Assembly (NCBI GenBank): GCA_001313085.1 | Contig: BBFE01000007.1 | Location: 1-64,000, forward strand | From: Paenibacillus sp. JCM 18996 | GTDB lineage: Bacteria > Bacillota > Bacilli > Paenibacillales > NBRC-103111 | DNA length: 64,000 bases | Direction of reading: 5' to 3' | In this document: positions 1 to 8,854 of the stretch, one piece after another | Numbering within the stretch: the first letter of the stretch is position 1 | Layout of the letters: each line of letters starts with the position of its first letter | The notes under the pieces: model-generated | Database searches by the model: none | Told to the model about the DNA's origin: nothing | What the model saw: only the letters and a program-made list of their open reading frames with translations | Program-made: the position numbers and the translations under genes

Positions 1-1
1 C

Positions 2-133
2 GGAGGAGCAACGCAGCCGGGAGGCCAAACCGGAGGAGCAACGCAGCCGGGAGGCCAGCCCGGAGGATCGACGCAGCAGCCTAAACCGGTGCAGCAAGGC
101 GGAGGAAATCCTCTACCTGTGCCTGGACAATAA
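2..133 (+). CDS. 3' end of a protein with a Gly/Pro/Gln repeat tail
   Basis: The frame is open from the left edge to a TAA at 131-133. It encodes about 43 residues made of a ten-residue repeat, GGATQPGGQT, then GGATQPGGQP, then a decayed copy starting GGSTQQ, ending LPVPGQ. At DNA level this is a 30-base tandem repeat. Low-complexity tails of this sort are common at the C-terminus of secreted or wall-associated proteins such as class A penicillin-binding proteins in Paenibacillus, but the enzymatic part lies outside the window, so the identity is unknown. A weak terminator follows. Confidence 0.55.
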   Translation, partial: GGATQPGGQTGGATQPGGQPGGSTQQPKPVQQGGGNPLPVPGQ

Positions 134-141
134 AACAGATC

Positions 142-184
142 AGCTCGGGGGAAAGTTCCTCGGGCTGTATCAATTTCTTTTTCG
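142..184 (+). terminator. Probable weak intrinsic terminator
   Basis: An 11-pair stem with three G-U pairs (142-152 with 156-166, 3-base loop) is followed by a T-rich but interrupted stretch. It separates the repeat-tailed protein from the cyclophilin gene. Confidence 0.4.
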
Positions 185-200
185 GAGATGACAACTATAA

Positions 201-902
201 ATGAAGCAAATGAAAATGATGAAACTTTTGATTCCAGTACTAAGTTTATTGCTGCTTCTTGCGGCTTGCGGCACGAAACCAGCGGATAATTCGAATGCTT
301 CAGGAGGCCAAACGCCTAAACAGGATAGCAATCAGAATCCTGCTCTGGCAGAACAAAATAAGGCGAAACCCTGGAAAACTCCGCCTGCCATGTCGATTGA
401 TCCTAACAAGAAGTACAAGGCGGTCGTTGCTACCTCCAAAGGAACCTTCAGCATGGAGCTGTTCGCCAAAGAAGCACCCAAGACGGTAAATAATTTTGTT
501 TTCCTGGCTAAAGAAGGGTTTTACAACGATATCGTGTTCCACCGGATTATTAAATCGTTCATGATCCAAACGGGAGATCCAAAAGGAAACGGCTCGGGAG
601 GCCCCGGATATACTTTTGAGGATGAATTGAAAACTCCCTACAAATACGAGCCAGGCATTGTCGCCATGGCTAACTCGGGCAAGAATACGAACGGAAGCCA
701 GTTTTTTTTCATTTGCACCGGAGACGACAGCAAGAATCTGAACCGAAAGCCGGATTATACGATCTTCGGCAAAATTGTTGACGGAATGGATACCGTTCAG
801 GCTATCGCAAGCACACCGGTCGCGCAGGGCGGCGAGTCTGTACCCAGCAAACCCATAGAAAAGGTAACGATACAATCTATTTCCATACAAGAATCGCAAT
901 AA
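201..902 (+). CDS. Cyclophilin-type peptidyl-prolyl isomerase, lipoprotein
   Basis: Secreted peptidyl-prolyl cis-trans isomerase of 233 residues, expected to help proteins fold outside the membrane. The N-terminus has lysines, a leucine-rich core and the lipobox LLAAC, so Cys23 should be lipidated and anchor the protein. A low-complexity Asn/Gln/Pro linker follows to about residue 65, then a complete cyclophilin domain (about 70-228) with the FHRIIKSFMIQTGDP catalytic stretch and the GSQFFFIC strand. The frame is intact even though it crosses a run of eight T. The start at 201 has a GGAG about 12 bases upstream; the ATG at 210 is an alternative. Its own terminator follows at once, so it is probably monocistronic. 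Confidence 0.92.
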   Translation: MKQMKMMKLLIPVLSLLLLLAACGTKPADNSNASGGQTPKQDSNQNPALAEQNKAKPWKTPPAMSIDPNKKYKAVVATSKGTFSMELFAKEAPKTVNNFVFLAKEGFYNDIVFHRIIKSFMIQTGDPKGNGSGGPGYTFEDELKTPYKYEPGIVAMANSGKNTNGSQFFFICTGDDSKNLNRKPDYTIFGKIVDGMDTVQAIASTPVAQGGESVPSKPIEKVTIQSISIQESQ

Positions 903-925
903 GCGTGGTTTCCACGCTTTTTTTT
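902..925 (+). terminator. Intrinsic terminator after the cyclophilin gene
   Basis: A 7-pair stem (AGCGTGG with CCACGCT, 3-base loop) starts inside the stop codon and runs into seven T. Confidence 0.8.
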
Positions 926-956
926 CCTACTTTATATTATGCCGGGGTGAGCGCTT

Positions 957-1623
957 ATGAAGAAATTCCCTTGCTTGCTGCTGCACGGTTTTACCGGCGG
1001 GCCCTTCGAGGTTGAACCTTTAGCCGATTATTTGCGTCATGCAGGATGGGAATGCATCGTGCCAACACTGCCCGGCCACGGCGGAGACCTGTCCAGGCTG
1101 CGGGGCGTAAAATGGGGAGAATGGCTGGATTGTGCAGTCATGGAAGCCGAAAAAAAACTGACAGAGCAGTACGGAGGGTTTAATTTAGTCGGATTCTCCA
1201 TGGGCGGGCTGATTTCAGCCTATTTGGCCAACCGGTATCCTGTCAAAAGGCTGGTGTTGCTTAGCACCGCTGTCGTCTTCTTCAGCCCGGGACGTCTGGC
1301 GAAGGATATCAGGTACAGGATCAGTCAGAGGGATTGGAGAACACTCCGTAAAAAAAACTATCACTCCGATCGGCTCCGCTCTGCAGTTTGTGAAGCTTGC
1401 CTTGAATTTAATCCCCCAGGTTTCTCAGATTCAGGTTCCCACGCTCATCGTGCAAGGACAAATGGATGAAGTGGTGCATCCGGTGAGCGCCGCTTACATA
1501 TACAATAACTTGCAGGGTCAGAAGGAACTGCACTATTTGCCAAGATCCAAACACATGGTCTGTTTGGGGGAAGAGACGGAAGAGCTGTTTGGAAGGATCG
1601 GAAGCTTCCTGGAAATGGAATAA
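957..1623 (+). CDS. Carboxylesterase / alpha-beta hydrolase (Est30-like), frameshifted
   Basis: Serine hydrolase of about 220 residues of the small thermostable carboxylesterase type, expected to cleave short-chain esters in the cytoplasm. Visible signatures are the oxyanion region LLLHGFTGG near the N-terminus, the nucleophile elbow GFSMGG, the acid in QGQMDEVVHP and the histidine in SKHMVCLG. The ATG at 957 is preceded by GGGGTGA. The first 130 or so codons are in one frame and the rest in another; the change lies at eight A (1350-1357), and removing one A restores the sequence through TPIGSALQ into the C-terminal half. Another run of eight A earlier in the gene is in frame. It converges on the dehydrogenase gene across a shared terminator. 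Confidence 0.88.
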
Positions 1624-1638
1624 GAGGCGCCACAAAAT

Positions 1639-1687
1639 AACCTGACGAAAAAACCGCTGAATCGGTGCGGTTCCATCAGGTTTTTTT
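1639..1687. terminator. Bidirectional intrinsic terminator
   Basis: Outer arms AACCTGA (1639-1645) and TCAGGTT (1676-1682) enclose inner arms ACCGC and GCGGT. T's follow on the plus strand, and an A-rich flank gives U's on the minus strand. It sits between two convergent genes and can serve both. Confidence 0.8.
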
Positions 1688-1720
1688 GTTAGGGTACAGA
1701 AAACGTTACTTGGCAGGCGG

Positions 1721-2592
1721 TTAACCGTTGATGATTTGTCCGCCGTTGATATGCAGTATTTGGCCTGACATATAAGAAGAGTCGTCGCAGGCCAGGAATA
1801 CATAGGCGGGGGGCAAGCTCCTCCGGCTGTCCCGGGCGTTTCATCGGTGTGTCGGAGCCGAATTTCGCCACCTGTTCTTCCGTGAATGTCGACGGAATGA
1901 GCGGCGTCCAAATTGGTCCGGGAGCCACACCGTTTACACGGATGCCTTGTTCGACCAGCTGCTGCGACAGGGAACGGGTAAAGGACACGATCGCTCCTTT
2001 AGTGGAGGAGTAATCGACTAGCATCGGATTGCCTTTGTAGGCTGTGATCGACGCGGTATTTATGATGCGCTGCCTTTTTTTCAGGTGGGGCAGGGCGGCT
2101 TTGGTCAAGTGGAACATTGCGAAAATATTGGTGCGGAACGTCCGCTCCAGCTGTTCGGCGCTGATGTCTTCCAAGCTTTTTTTGCGGATGCTGCTCGGCC
2201 GCGTTGTTGACCAGGATATGCAGGCCTCCCAGTTCCTGGACCGTCTGCTCCACCGCCTGCTTGCAGAAAGTTTCCTCACCGATATCGCCTGAAATGAGCA
2301 GGCATCTTCTGCCCTCCTGCTCCACCTGCTGCTTCGTTTCCTCGGCGTCTTTGTTCTCATTCAGGTAGACGATGGCGATATCGGCGCCTTCTTTGGCGTA
2401 TGCAACGGCTACCGCGCGGCCAATCCCGCTGTCTCCTCCGGTGATCAGGGCCACTTTTTTGCTGTAATTTACCTGCAGGCTTATAAGCTCTGTCTTCGAA
2501 TTCGGCTGGGGATGCATTTGCGATTCAATCCCTGGCTGCCGGTTTTGATGCTGCGGGGGATTGGTCTGTTCATTGCTGGAACTATTCGACAT
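1721..2592 (-). CDS. Short-chain dehydrogenase, general stress protein 39-like, frameshifted
   Basis: NAD(P)-dependent short-chain dehydrogenase of about 290 residues with the long hydrophilic Gln/Asn/Pro N-terminal extension seen in the Bacillus YdaD/YhdF general stress family. The cofactor loop TGGDSGIGRA, the NNAAEQ strand and the YSSTK catalytic pair are visible, and the end reads LHINGGQIING. The start at 2592 (MSNSSS) is chosen because AAGGAGG lies eight bases upstream; an upstream ATG at 2613 precedes that site. There are two frame changes: seven T at 2177-2183 (one too many) and a G run near 1807-1812. The substrate cannot be told; a role in osmotic or general stress is inferred from the family. 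Confidence 0.88.
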
Positions 2593-2781
2593 GTTCAATT
2601 CCTCCTTAGGCATAAGTCGCTTAAATATACTCTCCTTACGCGGTAAATCTATGCGATGTCCATCTATTTGTTACCCTTCATGCTACCCGTTTAAACAATA
2701 ACTGTAGACGAGCCGGCAGGAAATAACGATAATAAAAGGATCATGGACATTGGTCGTTTCACGGGAGGGAGATTGGATCTT

Positions 2782-2925
2782 ATGGAGGAAAATGTCCGGC
2801 ATTACGAAGCATTCAGCCCCAAAGCCGGAAAGGGCAATCCTGCCGGACTCGTGCTAAACGGGGAAGATTACACTGAACAGCAGATACAGCAATTCGCATA
2901 TGAAGTGGCGCCGCAAAAAATATAA
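2782..2925 (+). pseudogene. PhzF-family isomerase, N-terminal fragment
   Basis: About 48 residues match the start of PhzF/YddE-like proteins: VRHYEAFSPKAGKGNPAGLV is the strand-loop region near the catalytic glutamate's partner strand. The reading then runs into non-homologous residues and stops. A full PhzF has around 280-300 residues, and nothing downstream continues the family in any frame before spoVK starts at 2983. A GGAGGGA lies upstream of the ATG at 2782. I take it as a decayed remnant, since the missing 230 residues cannot be explained by a homopolymer error. Confidence 0.65.
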
Positions 2926-2982
2926 TTCACCCTCTTCTGCTCCTGCGTATATTGATATCACCTTACAGTGAGGTGAGAAGCA

Positions 2983-3954
2983 ATGAACGAAGTTGTGATG
3001 ACCGACAGCGCCAATGCGTTAAAAAAGATCCAGGCAAATTAATATCGTGCTGCGAAACGGAGAACCGGCAGGTTCGGCCGCTGCCGGTCCAGCATCAATA
3101 GGCGCGGGGAGAGCTTTTGCAGAGCAGGGTGCTTTAGGGGAGATACTCAAAGAGCTTGACCGTATGATCGGTTTGGATAACGTCAAGGACCTAGTCTACG
3201 AGATTTACGCACTTCTGCAGATCGGTCAATTCCGTGAGGATGCGGGGCTTCAGACTAACACGCAAGTATATCATATGGTGTTCAAAGGCAATCCGGGAAC
3301 CGGCAAAACCACCGTTGCGCGCATCATGGGGAAGCTGTTCCAGACGATGGGCGTGCTGAGCAAAGGCCATTTGATAGAAGTGGAACGGGCGGATCTGGTA
3401 GGGGAATATATCGGGCACACGGCCTTGAAAACCCGCGAACTCGTGAAAAAAAAGCGATCGGCGGCATTCTTTTCATCGATGAAGCTTACAGCCTGGCCCG
3501 CGGCGGGGAAAAGGATTTCGGCAAAGAAGCGATCGACACGCTGGTCAAAGCGATGGAGGACAACAAAAAACCAGTTTATTCTTATTTTGGCCGGTTACTC
3601 TGAGGAGATGGAATATTTTCTCTCGATGAATCCGGGCATGCCTTCCCGTTTTCCCATCCAGATCGATTTTCCCGATTACACTGTGGACCAGCTGATGCAG
3701 ATCGCCGGATTGATGCTAAAGGACCGTGAATACACCTTCAGCCGCTGACCGAGCAAAAGCTGCGCCTTCACCTGATGAGCGAGAAAGACGAGGCGTACTG
3801 CTTCAGCAACGCGCGTTATGTGAGAAATATCATCGAGAAGTCGATGCGGGCCCAAGCCGTGCGGCTGTTGAATTTGCGCGTCACTCCGAGCCGCCAGGAT
3901 TTAATGACGATCCGTCCGGAGGACATGAAATTTGAAAAAAAGACCCTCATTTGA
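2983..3954 (+). CDS. spoVK: Stage V sporulation protein K, AAA ATPase (frameshifted)
   Basis: Mother-cell AAA-family ATPase required for spore maturation. It has about 320 residues, close to the Bacillus protein. In order: the N-terminal QINIVLRNG stretch, Walker A GNPGTGKTT, the VEYIGH-type segment GEYIGHTALKTRELV, Walker B GGILFIDEAYSLARGG, sensor region FILILAGYSEEM, arginine finger PSRFPI, and a C-terminal lid with FSNARYVRNIIEKS. The ATG at 2983 follows GAGGTGAG. Four frame changes were resolved: six A at 3021-3026, eight A near 3446 (two extra), six A near 3569, and a CCC read as CC near 3746. hflX follows, as in B. subtilis. Confidence 0.92.
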
Positions 3955-4019
3955 TAGATAATAGGGGTGAGGTTCGTTCAGAAAGATCAATAACGATCAG
4001 ACCTTACAGGAGATGTGCC

Positions 4020-5303
4020 ATGAGACCGAATTCACATGAAGTGCAGAAAGAAAGCAATGACCGCGCCATTCTGATTAGTTTGGTCACGCAGGAAGATAAG
4101 CGAAAAGCCTCCCAGCTGGAATATTCACTGGATGAGCTTGTCCAATTGGCCGAGACCGCGGGGGTAACGGTGCTGACCACGATTACTCAGAACCGGGAAA
4201 CGGCGGATTCCAAATGGTTTATCGGCAAAGGCAAAGTCCAGGAGCTCAAAGCGTTGATCGACGAGCTCGACGCGAACACGGCCATATTCGATCAGGAGCT
4301 GTCCGGAGCCCAGGTGCGCAATCTGGAAGAAGCTTTGGATGTGAAAATTATTGACCGGACGCAGTTGATTCTGGACATATTCGCCGGAAGGGCCAAAACA
4401 CGGGAGGGGATCATCCAGGTTGAGCTGGCCCAGCACAGCTACCTGCTGCCCCGCTTGTCCGGCCATGGGAAAAACCTGTCGAGGCTGGGAGGGGGCATCG
4501 GCACAAGAGGTCCCGGGGAAAGCAAGCTCGAGACGGACCGCCGCCATATCCGCAACCGGATCAGCGATTTGAAGCGGCAGCTGGAAGAGGTCGTCAAGCA
4601 CCGCAATCTTCACAGGGAACGCAGAAAGAAATCGGGCATATTCCAGGTGGCGCTGGTCGGATACACGAATGCGGGCAAGTCCACGCTGCTTAAACAGCTG
4701 ACCGACGCGGACGTCTATATCGAGAACCAGCTGTTTGCCACATTGGATCCCACCTCACGCAGCATGCAGCTTCCGAGCGGCAAAGAGATCGTTCTGACCG
4801 ATACGGTCGGCTTCATCCAGAACCTTCCCCACGATCTCGTGGCCTCGTTCCGCGCTACATTGGAAGAGGTGCTTGAAGCGGATCTGGTGCTGCTGGTAGT
4901 GGACAGCTCTTCTCCGATGAAAGAGGAACAGATGAAGGTGGTGCACGAGGTGCTGGAAGAGTTGGGGGCCGACGATAAGGAGAAAATTACGGTTTTCAAC
5001 AAAATCGACCTGATTTCTCCCGGACAGTCGGACATGCTTTATACAGACGGGCTGTTTCTCAAAATTTCCGCTTATTCCGATTCGGATTTGGAGAAGCTGA
5101 AGGAATTTATCCAGGATAAGCTGATGGGCGGCACGAAGACATTCCGTATTCCAGCCGACAAAGGCGACGCCATCTCGGTGGTGTACCGGGTCGGGGACGT
5201 GCTGGAAAGCGGAGTGGACGGAGAAGAGATGGTGTTTAAAGTCCGCATTGACAAGCAGGATTATGAAAAGGCCGGTCATTTAATCGAGCCGTTTGAACAG
5301 TGA
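4020..5303 (+). CDS. hflX: Ribosome-associated GTPase HflX
   Basis: GTPase that binds the 50S subunit and rescues stalled or heat-damaged ribosomes. The 427-residue frame is intact. The N-terminal HflX domain contains RGPGESKLETDRR, followed by a basic coiled linker, then the G domain with G1 GYTNAGKSTLL, G3 DTVGF and G4 NKID, and a short C-terminal domain. I choose the ATG at 4020 because CAGGAGA lies just upstream; the frame is open further back but without a site, and that part overlaps the spoVK end. The neighbourhood spoVK-hflX-ynbB-glnRA is the conserved Bacillales order. Confidence 0.95.
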   Translation: MRPNSHEVQKESNDRAILISLVTQEDKRKASQLEYSLDELVQLAETAGVTVLTTITQNRETADSKWFIGKGKVQELKALIDELDANTAIFDQELSGAQVRNLEEALDVKIIDRTQLILDIFAGRAKTREGIIQVELAQHSYLLPRLSGHGKNLSRLGGGIGTRGPGESKLETDRRHIRNRISDLKRQLEEVVKHRNLHRERRKKSGIFQVALVGYTNAGKSTLLKQLTDADVYIENQLFATLDPTSRSMQLPSGKEIVLTDTVGFIQNLPHDLVASFRATLEEVLEADLVLLVVDSSSPMKEEQMKVVHEVLEELGADDKEKITVFNKIDLISPGQSDMLYTDGLFLKISAYSDSDLEKLKEFIQDKLMGGTKTFRIPADKGDAISVVYRVGDVLESGVDGEEMVFKVRIDKQDYEKAGHLIEPFEQ

Positions 5304-5333
5304 CCGTGTAAAGACAGAGGAGTGTAGGATGTA

Positions 5334-6580
5334 TTGTTTAGCGAACGCATTACGGCGCTGATGGAAACTTCTGAGACGCTGATTGAACCAAGATTGAAAG
5401 ACATTGACCGGATCGTAGACCATAATCAATGGAAGGTGATACGCGCTTTTCAGAAGCATAAAGTAAGCGATTACCACTTTGGCGGCTCGACAGGCTATGG
5501 TTATAACGACAGAGGCCGGGAAGTACTCGACCTTGTGTATGCGGAAGTGTTCGGCGCAGAAGCGGCTTTGGTCAGGCCGCACTTTGTATCGGGCACGCAT
5601 ACGATAGGTACGGCGCTGTTCGGGTTGCTTAGGCCGGGAGACGGGCTGCTGTACATAACGGGCAAACCGTATGATACGCTGCATAAAGTGATCGGGAAGC
5701 CGGGAGACGGTACTGGTTCGCTCCAGGATTGGGGAATCGCCTACGACGAGGCGGCACTGCTGCCGGACGGCAAGCCGGATTGGGAAGGCATCCGCGCCAA
5801 GCTGACGCCGCGCACCAAGGTGTTGGCATTCAGCGCTCGCGGGGGTATGACTGGAGGCCTTCCTTTACGGTGCGGGAAATAGGCGAAATGGCCGCTTTTG
5901 TCAAAAGCCTCAGTCCGGACGTGGTGGTGTTCGTTGACAACTGCTACGGAGAATTCACTGAAACGATGGAGCCACCGAAGCAGGGGTCGATCTCATCGCC
6001 GGATCGCTGATTAAAAATCCTGGCGGAGGCTTGGCAGCCACGGGAGGTTATATCGCCGGCAAGCGAGATGCTGTGGAGCTGGCGTCTTACCGGCTGACCG
6101 CGCCGGGCATCGGCGGGGAAGTAGGCGCGATGCTGGGAACGGCAAGATCGATCTACCAGGGGTTGTTCCTCGCTCCGCATTTGGTCGGACAGGCGGTGAA
6201 AGGGTCTGTTTTTTGCAGCCGCCATGTTCGAGCAGCTGGGCTTTACGACCCGCCCGCATTGGAACGGCGAAAGGACTGATTTGATACAAGCTGTCCAATT
6301 TACCTGTGCGGAGCATTTGATCGCTTTTGTGCAAGGAATCCAGCAGGCGGCCGCGGTCGATTCGCATGTCGTGCCTGAGCCATGGGACATGCCAGGATAT
6401 GAGCATCCGGTGATCATGGCTGCGGGAACGTTCATTCAGGGAGGCAGCCTGGAGCTGTCCGCCGACGCCCCGATTCGGGAGCCTTATATCGCATACATGC
6501 AGGGAGGTCTAACTTACTCCCACTGTAAGCTCGGTGTTTTATCGGCCATTCAGAATATGATAAACAACCAATTACTGTAA
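5334..6580 (+). CDS. ynbB: PLP-dependent YnbB / 'aluminium resistance' family protein, frameshifted
   Basis: Fold-type I pyridoxal phosphate protein of about 415 residues of the methionine gamma-lyase-like YnbB family; the physiological substrate is not established. Visible are the STGYGYNDRG region, the RPHFVSGTHTI segment, the aspartate strand VVVFVDNCYGEF and the PLP lysine in GSLIKNPGGG. The only start in frame after an upstream stop is TTG at 5334, with GAGGAG 12 bases before it. Three frame changes: a missing G near 5824 (the real reading is IQRSRGYDWRPS), a missing base near 5972, and one extra T in the run near 6210. The end overlaps the GlnR operator of the next transcript. Confidence 0.88.
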
Positions 6581-6592
6581 TCAAACCTTACA
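6576..6592 (+). promoter_or_regulatory. GlnR operator upstream of glnRA
   Basis: The 17 bases fit the GlnR/TnrA consensus TGTNA-N7-TNACA exactly (TGTAA, seven bases, TTACA). The site overlaps the ynbB stop codon and lies five bases upstream of the -35 element. A second, weaker dyad (TGACAC with TGTC) overlaps the -35. This supports feedback repression of glnRA by GlnR when glutamine is plentiful. Confidence 0.85.
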
Positions 6593-6596
6593 CAGA

Positions 6597-6626
6597 TTGA
6601 CACTTTTATGTCGTTCCGGATACAAT
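6597..6626 (+). promoter_or_regulatory. SigA-type promoter of glnRA
   Basis: TTGACA (6597-6602) and TACAAT (6621-6626) are separated by 18 bases, and the glnR start lies 35 bases downstream. Confidence 0.8.
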
Positions 6627-6661
6627 AGAGAGTAGATTGACATTGTACAGGAGTGATGGTC

Positions 6662-7067
6662 ATGACTGATGAGATCAGGCGCAATATGGCATTGTTTCCA
6701 ATCGGCATCGTAATGAAGCTTACAGACTTGACGGCAAGGCAGATCCGCTATTATGAGCAGCATGAGCTGGTCATTCCGGCAAGAACGTCCGGCAACCAGC
6801 GGCTGTATTCGTTCAACGACGTCCAGAGATTGCTTGAAATCAAGGATTTGATCGAAAAAAGGGGTCAATATCGCCGGGATTAAACAGGTTCTTCTGCCGG
6901 TGTCCAAAGATTCCGAGGACGCAACGATCATAACGGAGCAAACCGAAGTCAAGCGTAAGGAATTGTCCGAAACCCAGCTGCACAAGATGTTGAAACAGCA
7001 GCTGATGGGAGACAGGCGCCCGGGTCAGGTATCGATTATCCAGGGAGAGCTCAGCCGATTTTTTTAA
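6662..7067 (+). CDS. glnR: Glutamine synthetase repressor, MerR family (frameshifted)
   Basis: MerR-type winged-helix repressor of about 135 residues that binds TGTNA-N7-TNACA sites when feedback-inhibited glutamine synthetase stimulates it. The N-terminal DNA-binding part has the MerR signature [20 protein letters not shown]. The C-terminal tail QGELSRFF resembles the GlnR tail that senses FBI-GS. The ATG at 6662 has GGAG nine bases upstream. The frame changes at six A near 6856; one A fewer gives the family sequence [13 protein letters not shown]. It forms an operon with glnA, 96 bases downstream. Confidence 0.92.
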
Positions 7068-7163
7068 GCGTTAAAATTTCGGTCAAGTCTGTTATGATTA
7101 GGTAATGGTATCTTGCTTATTTAGGCGATTGTTATTTTCTAATAGTGCTAGGAGGAGAAGCTA

Positions 7164-8492
7164 ATGGGTTACACAAAAGAAGACATTCTCAAGGCCGCCA
7201 AAGAACAGAACGTGAGGTTTATCCGGCTGCAGTTCACGGATTTGCTGGGTACGATCAAGAACGTGGAAATTCCGCTCAGCCAGCTGGAGAAAGCTCTGGA
7301 CAACAAGATGATGTTCGACGGTTCATCCATCGAGGGGTATGTCCGCATCGAAGAGTCGGATATGTACTTGTATCCCGATTTGGACAGCTGGGTCGTGTTC
7401 CCTTGGGTGACGGAAGACCGTGTGGCAAGACTTATCTGCGACATTTACCTTCCGGACGGCCGCCCGTTTCCAGGTGACCCGCGCGGTATTCTGAAGCGTG
7501 CGCTTAAGGAAGCTGAGGATATGGCTATACGGCTATGAATGTGGGTCCGGAGCCGGAATTTTTTCTTGTTCAAAACAGACGAGAAAGGCAATCCTACCAC
7601 GGAATTGAACGACCAAGGCGGATATTTCGACCTGGCGCCGACGGATCTGGGCGAAAACTGCCGCCGAGAGATTGTGCTGACTCTGGAGGAAATGGGCTTT
7701 GAGATCGAAGCCTCCCACCATGAGGTGGCACCGGGCCAGCATGAGATCGATTTTAAATACGCAGACGCCGTTAAGGCGGCTGACCAGATTCAAACCTTCA
7801 AGCTCGTTGTAAAGACGATTGCAAGGCAGCACGGGCTGCACGCTTCCTTTATGCCAAAACCGCTGTACGGAGTGAACGGGTCAGGCATGCACTGCCATCA
7901 GTCCTTGTTCATTGACGGTGAGAACGCGTTTTACGACGAGAAAGACAAGCTCGGCTTAAGCACAACGGCAAGACAGTATATGGCGGGAATTCTGAAGCAC
8001 GCTAGAGCGTTTGCGGCAGTGACCAACCCAACGGTTAATTCGTATAAGCGACTGGTGCCAGGTTACGAGGCTCCTTGTTATGTGGCGTGGTCGGCGAGCA
8101 ACCGCAGTCCGATGATCCGTATTCCGGCCTCCCGCGGATTGAGCACACGTATCGAAGTGCGTAATCCGGATCCCGCCGCAAACCCTTATCTGGCACTTGC
8201 CGTTATGCTGAGGGCCGGATTGGACGGCATTCAGCATAAAATGCAGCTGCCTGCTCCAACGGACCGCAATATCTACGTCATGACGGACGACGAGCGGGAA
8301 GATCAAGGTATTCCAAGCCTGCCGCTTGACCTGAAGGTTGCGCTTGATGAATTGATCCGCGACGAGGTCATCTGCGATGCACTGGGCGAGCATGCTCTCA
8401 CGCATTTGTATGAATTGAAGGAAATCGAATGGGATATGTATCGCACCCAGGTCCATCAATGGGAACGAGATCAATACATGAGCTTGTACTAA
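7164..8492 (+). CDS. glnA: Type I glutamine synthetase (frame disturbed near residue 120)
   Basis: Converts glutamate, ammonia and ATP to glutamine. At 442 residues it has the length of the Gram-positive GSI-alpha enzymes that lack the adenylylation site. Visible are the [16 protein letters not shown] latch region, the [15 protein letters not shown] metal and nucleotide segment, [10 protein letters not shown], and [17 protein letters not shown]. The ATG at 7164 follows AGGAGGAG. An in-frame TGA stands at 7536-7538, but the sequence is out of frame only between about 7519 and 7561: adding a G (giving [15 protein letters not shown]) and dropping a T from six restores it, so the two errors cancel. 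A strong terminator follows. Confidence 0.95.
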
Positions 8493-8506
8493 AATAGAGG
8501 GCAAGA

Positions 8507-8543
8507 AGCCTGTCAGCCGATTCCGGTTGGCGGGCTTTTTTTA
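8507..8543 (+). terminator. Intrinsic terminator of glnRA
   Basis: A 13-pair stem (8507-8519 with 8524-8536, 4-base loop) is followed directly by eight T. Confidence 0.9.
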
Positions 8544-8854
8544 AAGACTCTCATGCTGCTTAGGCAGCACTAATGAAAATAGTGTCAAAAGTACTGCTAA
8601 CACCGCGGCTATTTCTTACTGACGGCTATAGGTTTAATTAGTCTATTTGAAGTGTAGCGCATTCAAAGGGCGAATGTGCCTATGTAAACAGTGCCGCCCC
8701 GGTTCAAATGCTGTTTTCGAGAGTATAGAGGATTTGTCTTATGAATATAAAGAGCCTGTCGGCAGCGAACGGAATTCTTGGTTAAAAGGAATCCGCCTGA
8801 GACAGGCTCTGATGATAGTTATGAAAATATAGACTGGCGGGAAGCTTGCGAGAA
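8544..8854. other. Intergenic stretch between glnA and lexA, no supported gene
   Basis: About 310 bases between two converging genes. The only open frame (8647-8832) has no ribosome binding site, no family resemblance and a Cys/Lys-rich composition, so I do not call it. Perfect 10-base inverted arms AGAGCCTGTC and GACAGGCTCT (8751-8760, 8801-8810) bracket a partly paired 40-base interior and could form the 3' end of the lexA message, but a clear U tract is missing. Confidence 0.5.
8751..8810 (-). repeat. Inverted repeat downstream of lexA
   Basis: Ten-base perfect arms enclose 40 bases that contain a further imperfect pairing (CGGAATTC with GAATCCG). It lies 45 bases past the lexA stop. It may protect or end the lexA transcript; a classical T tract is absent. 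Confidence 0.45.

Noticed and set aside
1..90. 30-base direct repeats resembling a CRISPR array
   Set aside because: There are no spacers, the units are contiguous, and they are in frame with a Gly/Pro/Gln tail that ends at a stop codon.
5188..6036. Long antisense frames in hflX and ynbB, and similar ones inside tadA
   Set aside because: All mirror conserved coding regions on the other strand and show no family features of their own.
7536..7538. In-frame TGA in glnA as a recoded or selenocysteine codon
   Set aside because: Correcting one short G run and one long T run gives the family sequence with no stop, and no recoding element is apparent.
8647..8832. 61-codon frame between glnA and lexA
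   Set aside because: No ribosome binding site, no recognisable family, and it spans an inverted repeat that better explains the region.
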